Shown here piece after piece: positions 18,709 through 26,962 of a stretch of 64,000 nt of DNA. The DNA is from Butyrivibrio fibrisolvens 16/4. Its GTDB lineage: Bacteria; Bacillota; Clostridia; Lachnospirales; Lachnospiraceae. The notes under the pieces are model-generated. The model was not told the origin of the DNA. It saw nothing but the letters and a program-made list of their open reading frames with translations, and did not search any database. How positions within the stretch are numbered: the first letter of the stretch is position 1; every line of letters starts with the position of its first letter. The DNA is taken from assembly GCA_000209815.1 (NCBI GenBank), contig FP929036.1:613885-677884 (forward strand), read 5' to 3'. The translations under genes and the position numbers were made by a program.

Positions 18709-18780
18709 TCCTCGATAGCTCAATGGTAGAGCACTCGGCTGTTAACCGAGTTGTTGTAGGTTCGAGCCCTACTCGGGGAG
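18709..18780 (+). tRNA. tRNA-Asn (GTT)
   Basis: 72-base cloverleaf, acceptor TCCTCGA / TCGGGGA, anticodon GTT, first complete gene of the plus-strand cluster. Confidence 0.94.
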
Positions 18781-18862
18781 TTTATACAAGTTGATTATTT
18801 TTGATTTGTATGTTATTATTAGCAAGTCGCTGAAGCACAGGCGTTGTGAGTTCAGCCAGTTT

Positions 18863-18934
18863 GGCTCCGTGGTCAAGCGGTTAAGACATCGCCCTTTCAC
18901 GGCGGTAACACGGGTTCGATTCCCGTCGGAGTCA
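18863..18934 (+). tRNA. tRNA-Glu (TTC)
   Basis: 72 bases, acceptor GGCTCCG / CGGAGTC, anticodon TTC. Confidence 0.95.
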
Positions 18935-18958
18935 TTTGTTTTGTAAATTTATTAGTAA

Positions 18959-19031
18959 GCCGATGTGGCTCAATTGGCAGAGCAGCTGATTTGTAATCAG
19001 CAGGTTATCGGTTCGAGTCCGATCATCGGCT
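18959..19031 (+). tRNA. tRNA-Thr (TGT)
   Basis: 73 bases, acceptor GCCGATG / CATCGGC, anticodon TGT. A short T-run follows directly. Confidence 0.95.
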
Positions 19032-19096
19032 TTTTTCTATTAAATAGAAAGAGGCCAATTTTTTTTATAAAGGTCTTGCTTGTATATACACAATAT

Positions 19097-19170
19097 GGAC
19101 CTTTAGCTCAGTTGGTTAGAGCAACCGGCTCATAACCGGTCGGTCCAGGGTTCGAGTCCCTGAGGGTCCA
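19097..19170 (+). tRNA. tRNA-Met (CAT, elongator-type)
   Basis: 74 bases, acceptor GGACCTT / AGGGTCC fully paired, anticodon CAT. It lacks the initiator features, so it is elongator Met or possibly the lysidine-modified Ile tRNA; the sequence alone does not decide. Confidence 0.9.
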
Positions 19171-19189
19171 CTTTCTTATATTTTAATAT

Positions 19190-19263
19190 GGCCTCATGGC
19201 TCAGTTGGTTAGAGCGCCGCCCTGTCACGGCGGAGGTCGAGGGTTCAAGTCCCTCTGGGGTCG
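19190..19263 (+). tRNA. tRNA-Asp (GTC), plus-strand copy
   Basis: 74 bases, anticodon GTC, identical to the minus-strand copy at 18535-18608. Confidence 0.95.
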
Positions 19264-19284
19264 TTTCCAGTTCTTTATTATTAT

Positions 19285-19357
19285 GGGATCTTAGCTCAGC
19301 TGGGAGAGCATCTGCCTTACAAGCAGGGGGTCACAGGTTCGAGCCCTGTAGGTCCCA
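19285..19357 (+). tRNA. tRNA-Val (TAC), plus-strand copy
   Basis: 73 bases, anticodon TAC, identical to the minus-strand copy at 18440-18512. Confidence 0.95.
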
Positions 19358-19363
19358 TTTGAT

Positions 19364-19425
19364 GTAAATCGCAAGCGATTTACTAGCATACTTTTTTCTT
19401 TCATTTCATTCAGAAAAAAGCATGC
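19364..19425 (+). other. Two hairpins between tRNA-Val and tRNA-Leu
   Basis: A 9-bp perfect stem GTAAATCGC / GCGATTTAC (19364-19383) is followed by a second, 14-bp stem (19386-19399 with 19412-19425, one G-T pair). The T-rich tract after the first stem makes a weak terminator or a processing site plausible. Confidence 0.45.
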
Positions 19426-19429
19426 GTTT

Positions 19430-19513
19430 GCCGTAGTGGCGGAACTGGCAGACGCGCGGGACTTAAAATCCCGTGGTGGCGACATCGTACCGGTTCGATT
19501 CCGGTCTACGGCA
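19430..19513 (+). tRNA. tRNA-Leu (TAA)
   Basis: 84-base class II tRNA, acceptor GCCGTAG / CTACGGC, long variable arm, anticodon TAA. Confidence 0.94.
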
Positions 19514-19541
19514 TTACTCTTAGGAGTAAATTTAATAATGT

Positions 19542-19615
19542 GTGTGCGTAGCTCAGCTGGATAGAGCACTTGGCTACGGACCAAGGTGTCGGGGGTTCGA
19601 ATCCTCTCGCGCACG
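19542..19615 (+). tRNA. tRNA-Arg (ACG)
   Basis: 74 bases, acceptor GTGTGCG / CGCGCAC, anticodon ACG (normally edited to ICG). Confidence 0.94.
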
Positions 19616-19626
19616 CTTATTAGAGA

Positions 19627-19656
19627 AGAGATAGGAAATTTCCTATCTCTTTTTTT
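19627..19656 (+). terminator. Terminator of the plus-strand tRNA cluster
   Basis: Perfect 12-bp stem AGAGATAGGAAA / TTTCCTATCTCT followed by a T-run, 12 bases after tRNA-Arg. Confidence 0.85.
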
Positions 19657-19769
19657 CGTTGAACATTAATATTTGTTTCTTAAGAAGTCTAAAATTAGGT
19701 TGAAGAGAGATAGGAAAGATTTATAATACTATAGTAAGATTTGTATGATAGGAGTGTATTTTAGCAATT

Positions 19770-20525
19770 ATGAAAAGAAGAAATAAAAGAATAATATCAA
19801 TTATTACAATAGCAGTGGCATTGGTTTTAGTAGTTGCATGTGGTGCATGGTTTGTGCTTAAAAACAATACGTTAGATAATAGTGAAAATGAAATCAGTAC
19901 TGTTGAAAATAATGAAAATGAATCAGCAAAGACTGAAGATGTAGCTAATTCAGAATCTGAAAATACTGTAAATAAGGATGAGCAAAAAGACACAAATGAT
20001 ATGACACCAGAGGAATTATTCCAGGCATTCTGTGATGGAAAGATTACTGCAGAGGCTCGTTCATATTATGATGATACAACCTGGACTATGGACAATACTA
20101 GTTTTCAATTAGAGGAGACTACTCCAGAAGAAGATTTAGATCCTACTATAGCAGTTAAAAAGCTTGAGCCTGTAGATTTAGACAATGATGGAGAAGTTGA
20201 ATTCATACTTGAAAGCGCATTTTATGGAGACATGTGCTTCGATTGCAAAGATGGCAAGGTAGTTTGCTTTGCTCAGGGCGAAGGTACTGCAGCAATGTGT
20301 TCTTACACTCAGTATGATGGAGCATATTGGATAGTTCATAGTGATACAACTCATGCTGGAAGATGTACATACGAATTAACCAAGTTTAATGGTGATTTAC
20401 AGGTTGTAGACTCATTCAAATTTGGATGGGAAGATTGGGAAGATACAGGAGTAAAGACTTATTATCAGGATGATAATGAAATAACTGAAGCAGATTATGA
20501 AGCCTTATATGATAAGGTATTTTAA
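19770..20525 (+). CDS. Membrane-anchored hypothetical protein
   Basis: A 251-residue protein not recognised by motif. Residues ~8-30 form one hydrophobic segment (IISIITIAVALVLVVACGAW) after a very basic start, so it is either a membrane anchor or a signal peptide; the Cys is not in a clean lipobox. Residues ~35-80 are an acidic, Asn/Glu/Ser-rich linker. The remainder is an extracellular acidic domain with DLDNDGEVEFIL, which resembles a calcium-binding loop of dockerin or FG-GAP type, and several Cys and Trp. The only ribosome-like site (AGGAG) is 15 bases upstream, further than usual. It stands alone between two terminators. Confidence 0.65.
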   Translation: MKRRNKRIISIITIAVALVLVVACGAWFVLKNNTLDNSENEISTVENNENESAKTEDVANSESENTVNKDEQKDTNDMTPEELFQAFCDGKITAEARSYYDDTTWTMDNTSFQLEETTPEEDLDPTIAVKKLEPVDLDNDGEVEFILESAFYGDMCFDCKDGKVVCFAQGEGTAAMCSYTQYDGAYWIVHSDTTHAGRCTYELTKFNGDLQVVDSFKFGWEDWEDTGVKTYYQDDNEITEADYEALYDKVF

Positions 20526-20564
20526 ACATCCTTCAAATTAAATTTATGCAAATATTTCAGCAAG

Positions 20565-20590
20565 AAAAGGACACTTCGGTGTCTTTTTTT
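20565..20590 (+). terminator. Intrinsic terminator
   Basis: GACAC / GTGTC stem with a TTCG loop, extended by A-T pairs, then a T7 run. Confidence 0.8.
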
Positions 20591-20704
20591 GTTCACAGAA
20601 AATAAACAAACTAAGCGCTGTAGATTGTTATAATTTACATACACTTAATTTGGGTTTAATTCTTATCAAAGGTAATACAGTCAAGCAGGAGTAATTGTAA
20701 ATAT

Positions 20705-21557
20705 ATGAAACAGGGTGAAGCAATGAAAAAAACACAAGGTTTTCTATCATATATTTTTATAATTATAGGCGCAATAATGGCCAGCTTTTCTGTTGCATTA
20801 ATATTATTACCAAATGATGCAATCGATTATGGTACAGCAGGTGTGGCTATCATATTAAGCAAGCTTACAAGAATCGATTTGTCAGTTTGTGTAATAATAG
20901 TTTTCCTGCCATTTATTCTTGCAGGCTTTATATTTCTTGGCAAGAAGTTTACATTAAAAGCAGCTATCGGTTCTATTTTTTATACGTTAGGATTAGATTT
21001 CTTCGAAAAAAATTCCCTTTGAGCTTAATACAGAACATTTCTTGGCTGTAGCATTTGGTGGAGCAATTCTTGGAGCTGGATTATCGCTTATATTAAGAAA
21101 CGGAGGCTGTATTGATGGGTCAGAAATACTTGCGAATATAATAGTAAAAAAGTTATCTGATAAGACAGGACGAAACTATAGCATGACGCCTGTACTTCTG
21201 GCATTTAATGCACTTGTTTATGCTACTGTATTTATTGTAATTGATGTTAATGCAGCGCTTCTTAGTTTGCTGGTTTATGTAGTAGCCACTGCCATAATTG
21301 ATCACTATACAGATCACTTTGAATCTATAAAACAGGTAACAATTATTACCCAAGATCCAGATGGTATAATAGCTGATATAAAAAGGCAGTTAAACAAAAC
21401 AGTTACTATTATGGATTCTAGAGGTGCCATAGCAGGAGAAAATAATACGCTTATATGCTATATTAGTTATTTTGAGCTTCCAGTCATGAAGGATATAATT
21501 TCTACTCATACAGGAAGTTTTAGCACTGTATCTACCATTGATGAAATATTAAGATAA
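20705..21557 (+). CDS. YitT-family membrane protein (one frameshift)
   Basis: Restored length 283 residues. The N-terminal two-thirds hold about five membrane helices of the YitT (DUF161) type; the C-terminal ~80 residues (VTIITQDPDGIIADIKRQLN onward) are the soluble DUF2179 domain. The frame breaks in an A7 run (21006-21012), where removing one A joins DFFEK to IPFELNTEHF. Members of this family are integral membrane proteins of uncertain role. Starts at 20705 or at ATG 20723 are both possible. It is followed after 9 bases by the Nudix gene, so the two are likely co-transcribed. Confidence 0.82.
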
Positions 21558-21566
21558 GGAGTTTTT

Positions 21567-22055
21567 ATGGCAGAAATTTGGGATGCCTATAATAAAGACT
21601 TTACAAGAATTGAAGGAATGTCACTTGTAAGAGGTCAGCATATTCCCGACAATATCTATCATTTGGTTTGCGATATTATCGTAAGGCATGTAGATGGAAG
21701 TTACCTGATAATGCAAAGAGACCTTGAGAAAACTCATGGTGGTCTGTGGGAGCTTTCAGCTGGGGGATCTGCGCTACAGGGGGAGGACCCTGAAGAAGCT
21801 GCAATTAGAGAACTTAAGGAAGAAACAGGAATAATAGGAAATCTTGTAGAAGTGGGTAGAACGGTTCAGGATAAAAATCATTCCATATATGTAATATATT
21901 TGTGTCAGACTGAATGCGCTAAGGATTCAATTAGGCTGCAAGAAGGCGAGACTATTAATTACAAATGGATTTCAAGGAATGAGCTTCTCGAAATGACAGA
22001 TGAAACACTTATAACTCACAGGGCACTTAAAATATTAAAGGAACAGAATTTATAA
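21567..22055 (+). CDS. Nudix hydrolase
   Basis: A 162-residue protein with a perfect Nudix box near residues 70-92: G-x5-E-x7-REL-x-EETG-I (ends AAIRELKEETGI). The early part (WDAYNKDFTRIEGMSLVRG) resembles the subgroup related to isopentenyl diphosphate isomerase, which often acts on nucleotide or sugar diphosphates. A GGAG site lies 6 bases before the ATG. The substrate cannot be read from the sequence. Confidence 0.87.
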   Translation: MAEIWDAYNKDFTRIEGMSLVRGQHIPDNIYHLVCDIIVRHVDGSYLIMQRDLEKTHGGLWELSAGGSALQGEDPEEAAIRELKEETGIIGNLVEVGRTVQDKNHSIYVIYLCQTECAKDSIRLQEGETINYKWISRNELLEMTDETLITHRALKILKEQNL

Positions 22056-22070
22056 AATCAACAGTTTGTA

Positions 22071-22099
22071 TTGACTGATGATTATATAACATATATACT
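22071..22099 (+). promoter_or_regulatory. Promoter of the leader-MFS unit
   Basis: TTGACT (22071-22076) and TATACT (22094-22099) are exactly 17 bases apart, one of the best promoters in the window. It starts a ~210-base leader before the MFS gene. Confidence 0.75.
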
Positions 22100-22133
22100 A
22101 AGCAAGACTATTTTGATTGAAAGGAGCACAAGA

Positions 22134-22232
22134 ATGACCTGGAAAACAACTAACATTCATCTTATGAAAGGTTCGATTTTAGCTGTTTACGGGGATAGTG
22201 CGCTCTTTTTGCATCAATTCAGGGAAAAATAA
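22134..22232 (+). CDS. 32-residue leader peptide of the MFS gene
   Basis: A small open frame with an AAAGGAG site 7 bases before its ATG, beginning MTWKTTNIHLMKG and ending FLHQFREK, then TAA. It lies between a strong promoter and an intrinsic terminator that precedes the MFS gene. The coding end overlaps both left arms of the alternative hairpins at 22191-22200 and 22213-22222, so a ribosome on this frame would control which structure forms. By analogy with leader peptides of clostridial and streptococcal resistance genes, it is probably an attenuation peptide that senses a ribosome-targeting drug. No homology search was possible. Confidence 0.6.
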   Translation: MTWKTTNIHLMKGSILAVYGDSALFLHQFREK

Positions 22233-22316
22233 AAAATAAGGTCTGAATTGATAAATATAAATAAAGTACACTATCTCCTTAATTTTGTTAAAACAAATGA
22301 TTAAGGAGATTTTTTT
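22191..22316 (+). promoter_or_regulatory. Attenuator: mutually exclusive hairpins and terminator before the MFS gene
   Basis: Three pairings can be drawn. GGGGATAGTG (22191-22200) pairs with CACTATCTCC (22269-22278), enclosing a perfect 10-bp stem ATCAATTCAG / CTGAATTGAT (22213-22222, 22243-22252). Alternatively ATCTCCTTAAT (22273-22283) pairs with ATTAAGGAGAT (22300-22310), followed by T7: an intrinsic terminator that also buries the MFS ribosome site AAGGAG. The first and last share bases 22273-22278, so only one can form. Confidence 0.68.
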
Positions 22317-23422
22317 ATGGAATTATTTATAGATAAAAATAAAGCAAGAAAGCAAATTAGAAAATTATATTTAATAGATAGCCTAGGCGGATTGATGATA
22401 GGTGGTGCAGCCTGGGTGGCGCTTTTGGCAGCCAGAGGATTTAGCACAGTAGAGATAGGTTTTGCAGAAAGCATTTTCCATGTGGCAAGCATGATTTTTG
22501 AAATCCCATCAGGGGCATTGGCAGATGTGTTCGGAAGAAAAAGATAATGATACTAAGCAGTATTATGACCATTATTTCTTCTACATTTATGATATTATCA
22601 AGGTCTTTTGTTGGCATAGCGGTCACTATGATTTTTAGTGCACTTAGCTACAATCTGGCCTCTGGAACAAGGGAAGCCTTAGCCTACGACAGCCTAAAGG
22701 ATGCTGGGATAGAGGACGAATATCAGAAATTTGCATCAAACGATTTGATGATTTATCAGATTTTCAGCTCTACTGGAACCCTACTAATAGGTGTAGCACT
22801 AATGCTAGGGTATAAGAAGGCAAATTTGGTGGATATCATACTTGCTATTATTTGCGTAGGAATTGCCGGTACCTTTTTTGAAATCAAAACAAATTTAAAT
22901 CAAAAGAAAAGTGTAATTGGTAGATTTAAAGAAGTTGCAGTGGAGAGCACCAGATTTATAAAGAACAATAGAAAAGCCAGATTTATAATCTTTTTCAATG
23001 CTCTTACAGGTGCTATATCCATCCTTATATTGTTCTTTTTGCAGGCGAAGCTTCCTGAATTTGGTCTACCTAAAATATGGCTTGGACCAGCCCTCTTCAT
23101 CATGGGATTAGGAGCAGCACTTGGTGCAAAGGTGATTCAGTATTTCTCAAAGCTTAGATATATGATTATCGGAAGTGTGAGTATCATGGGCGTACTTTTA
23201 GCCTTTGCTTCTATATTTACAGGAAATGTATGGTTAATTATCATCGGTGGATTCATTGGCGCATTCTTCGATAATTTTTTAGAGGTACGTACGGATGTGT
23301 TATTAAATGATATGGTGCCATCTGATCAAAGAACTACATTGATGTCCATTAATTCATTTACATTTTCAGTTATTATGATTGTGCTTTCACCGATATTTGG
23401 ATGGATTTTCTCAGCGATATAA
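22317..23422 (+). CDS. MFS transporter, probable drug efflux (one frameshift)
   Basis: The restored 368-residue chain has about 12 hydrophobic segments of the major facilitator superfamily. The loop between helices 2 and 3 carries the family signature (GALADVFGRKK). An A5 run at 22538-22542 breaks the frame; adding one A joins VFGRK to KIMILSSIMTI. Translation begins at ATG 22317, 8 bases after AAGGAG, which lies inside the terminator hairpin. The leader peptide and attenuator upstream suggest induction by an antibiotic that slows ribosomes, as for many efflux genes. The substrate is not known. Confidence 0.8.
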
Positions 23423-23589
23423 GAGATATGAAAGATACTCATTTATATATTTCTTAATCAAATCTTAAAGATTTACATACTTGGAACTTAAAATAATAAC
23501 CATTACAATGAATTTGTGATTAATCATAAAGAAAATCGAGTTGACAAGATACTTTGACAAACTCAGTTCCAAAAGGAATCGGGAGAAAA

Positions 23590-24297
23590 ATGAACAATAT
23601 TCTAATATGTGATGATGAAAAAGATATTATTTCTGCCCTTCGCATTTACCTTGAAAGTGAAGGTATGAATGTCACTGCAGCTTCAAACGGAAGAGAGGCC
23701 GTGGACATTATGGCAGGGCCAAATGGAAAAGATATGCAGCTTATCCTTATGGATGTGATGATGCCAGAGATGGATGGAATAGCTGCTATGGCAGAAATCA
23801 GAAAGACTTCCAATGTACCTATCATAATGCTCACAGCAAAAAGCGAGGATGCTGATAAGGTGATTGGCCTTACTGTGGGAGCTGATGATTATGTGACAAA
23901 GCCATTTAATCCTGTAGAGTTAATGGCAAGAGTGAAGTCTCAGCTTCGCAGATACACTATGCTTGGCTCACAGAACAATGATAATATCGTAAATACGAAC
24001 ACTATTTCCATAGGCGGCATTGAGTTAAACGACAAGTCAAAAGAAGTAACATTGGATGGAAATCCGGTATCCCTCACCCCATTAGAGTATGACATTTTAA
24101 AGCTACTTATGACCCACAAGGGTGAAGTTCTCTCCCCACGCGATATTTATGAGAGTGTCTGGAATGAGACAGGACTTGGAGCAGAAAGTACCGTAGCAGT
24201 TCATATCCGACATCTCAGAGAAAAATTGGAATATGACAGTGCCAACCCTAGACATCTTAAGGCTGTTTGGGGACACGGTTACAAATTTGAAGGCTAA
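23590..24297 (+). CDS. OmpR-family response regulator
   Basis: A 235-residue two-component regulator. The receiver domain (~1-120) has acidic DDEK near residue 8, phosphoacceptor Asp in LILMDVMMPEMDG near 55, and Lys in VTKPFNPVEL near 105; the winged-helix output domain (~135-233) ends with the usual HIRHLREKLE and VWGHGYKFEG. I start at ATG 23590 (MNNILICDDE) because GGGAG precedes it; the TTG start at 23554 has no site. Its stop overlaps the next gene's region, so it forms an operon with the histidine kinase. The signal is unknown. Confidence 0.9.
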   Translation: MNNILICDDEKDIISALRIYLESEGMNVTAASNGREAVDIMAGPNGKDMQLILMDVMMPEMDGIAAMAEIRKTSNVPIIMLTAKSEDADKVIGLTVGADDYVTKPFNPVELMARVKSQLRRYTMLGSQNNDNIVNTNTISIGGIELNDKSKEVTLDGNPVSLTPLEYDILKLLMTHKGEVLSPRDIYESVWNETGLGAESTVAVHIRHLREKLEYDSANPRHLKAVWGHGYKFEG

Positions 24298-24314
24298 TGC
24301 CTTTGGAGGATGAT

Positions 24315-26796
24315 ATGAAAATATTTTATAAAAGTTCCAGGAGATTAATTCTTGCCATATGTAGTTCTGTGTTTGCAGTACTTTTTGTGATTAGTGCAGT
24401 GCTTGGTCTCATATTAGGCGAGCTGGGATTGTACGATAGTGATACAGACAGATTTAAGGATGAAATATATCAATATGCAGGGGATAGCTATGCTCCTATG
24501 ATTTTTTTCATCTAAGGATTTTAAGCCCCAGGGAATAGAGACAACCAACTGCTACTATGGGGTGATTGAAGGAAGCAGGGAAACCTATCTTAATAAGGAA
24601 CAAAATTACATTTATAAAAACTTCAATAATGTGGAAGTTCCTAAAAATGCATATGTTGGCCATTACTCTATAAGTGATGATACAACTTTTATTACAAGTC
24701 CAAAGCTTTTCGATTTGTTTTCAACAAATAGCATGGACACTAGAAACGAGCCAATGTACAAGGAATTTAGCATAGATGGCATTGGTTATGATTTAGTAGA
24801 TCAGACAGCATACATATATGCAAATGATCATTTTTATACATTAAATGAAGGAAATTATAATTATTCAAGCGGATCTGATGATTCAGGAACTTACAATACA
24901 AATTTAATTTATGAAAAAATCTGGGCGAATAACAAACCTGATATAGAATCTAATAAAAAGTTACTTGAAGATACAGTACAGGATGAAGAATTAATGGAGT
25001 CTGCTGATTCAGCAGAAACATTTATTCCAAACGCATCCGGTGATAACGTTGATAAGTTGTTGTATATAAACGATGTAGGATTTATGCCATTATCAAATAC
25101 TGTGGATAAGTATTCGCTAACCCTGCAGACTCCTGGTGGATCATATGGAGTTCTAAATTTGAAAAATGTAGCAGATTTATCTCCAATACATAATAAGCTT
25201 ACTAGCGATAAGAGTATGGATGTAGCATACCTGGAAGAGATTTCCAAGGTTGGAATATATCTGCCTGATATAAGTGCAAAGCAATATACACTTGTATGCT
25301 TTCCTAATGAAGAGAAACTTTCTTCAAATACCTACACAAATGATTTCTATGGCCAGGCAAAAGCATTTATAGCAGTGGCTAATACATTGAAAATCATTAT
25401 TCCGTTTGTTGCTATATTTTCCTTTGTTCTGTTTTGGGTTACTCTGATACTTTTTATTCGTGCAGCAGGACATAGGAAAGGCGAGGCAGAAATTACAGCT
25501 TCATTAACGGATAAGATTCCTACAGATTTAGCCTTCGTATTGATGTTTACAATCGTAACACTTTCATTGTCAGGCTTTGTGTTATTTATATATAAGATTA
25601 GGGAGTATTCGCCAATAATCACAATCACTGGAATGGTTAGCATGATGATAATAGGATTTGCAGCAGGTTTCATCTGGCTATCAAACATTTCAGTAAATGT
25701 AAAGCTTCACCAGGTATGGAAAAATAGCTTACTACATAAATTAATTGGGTTATTAAAAAAATGGCTAAACATTTTAAGTAGAGAAACAAAATATATACGC
25801 TCCACAATAAAGTGGACTTATAGAATCTGGGCTATATTTGCAATCCTTGTATTCATAGAGTGGTTTGGAATTATGGCTTTTAATGCGGAGGATATTTTAT
25901 TCCTTTGGTTTATAGAAAAAGTTCTTTTTGGAATTGCTTTGTATATTCTTTTAAAAAACTATGCAAAAGTAAAAGGAGCAGCCATTGCATTAGCTAAAGG
26001 AAATACTGATGTTCACGTGGATGTAAAGGGAATGCCGCTTTTCCTTGAAGAACATGCAAAAGCTATGAATGATATTCAGTCAGGTATCTCAGTGGCGTTG
26101 GAAGAGCGTACAAAGAGTGAGCGAATGAAGACAGAGCTTATCACAAATGTTTCTCATGATATTAAGACTCCTCTTACTTCTATAATTAGTTACGTAGATT
26201 TGCTTGAAAAAGAAGAAATTGAAAATGCAAAAGCTAAAGAATATCTAGAGGTGCTTGATAGACAGTCTAAGAGATTGAAAAAGCTTATTGAAGATTTGAT
26301 TGAGGCTTCAAAGGTTTCAAGTGGCAATATTAATTTCAATATTGAAACTGTAAATGCTGTGGTCCTTTTGAATCAGTCTCTAGGAGAGTTTTCAGATAGA
26401 CTTGATGCAAATAATATAAGCGTTGTAGCAAACCTTCCCGAAAAAGATGTTTATCTTAAGGCTGACAACAGATATTTATGGAGAGTTTTCGATAATCTTA
26501 TGAGCAATATTGTAAAGTATGCTCAGCCAGGCACTAGGGCTTATGTTGATTTAGATCAGGATGAGAATAAGCTTCGCTTTGTTTTCAGAAACACATCAAA
26601 AGAAGAGCTTAATATCTCTGCTGATGAATTAATGGAAAGGTTTGTCCGTGGGGATAAATCCCGCTATACAGAAGGTAATGGCCTTGGACTTTCCATTGCT
26701 CGTAGTCTTACAGAGGCAATGGGAGGCACATTAAAGCTTTCTATTGATGGAGATTTGTTTAAGGCTATTGTGGAATTTAATAAAATTGCTGAATAA
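24315..26796 (+). CDS. Sensor histidine kinase with large extracellular domain (one frameshift)
   Basis: Restored length 826 residues, start at ATG 24315 behind GGAGG. One membrane helix (~residues 10-35), an extracellular sensor of ~330 residues without recognisable fold, then four to six membrane helices (~360-560), and a kinase core. The H-box NVSHDIKTPLTSI contains the phosphorylated His; the N-box (NLMSNIVKYAQPG) and the ATP lid GNGLGLSIARSL are intact. A T7 run at 24502-24508 breaks the frame near residue 65; removing one T joins APMIFS to SKDFKPQG. It is paired with the OmpR-type regulator directly upstream. Confidence 0.82.
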
Positions 26797-26803
26797 AAAT
26801 CGG

Positions 26804-26841
26804 CCTGTGGCTATTTTGCATAGCCACAGGTCTTTATTTTT
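26804..26841 (+). terminator. Intrinsic terminator of the two-component operon
   Basis: Perfect 10-bp stem CCTGTGGCTA / TAGCCACAGG, then a T-rich tract. Confidence 0.8.
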
Positions 26842-26962
26842 GTGAAAAATGCTTTGAATGGATTTGATAAAAAATGTTGTTTTTCGATATAAATCTGACA
26901 ATCATTTTCCTAATCTATATGTATAGTTCAGGAGGCCTATGGCCTACGAAAGGAGAAATAAT

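Noticed and set aside
19291-19614. A 107-codon frame across the plus-strand tRNA genes
   Set aside because: It is the antisense of tRNA-Val, Leu and Arg and has no coding signs.
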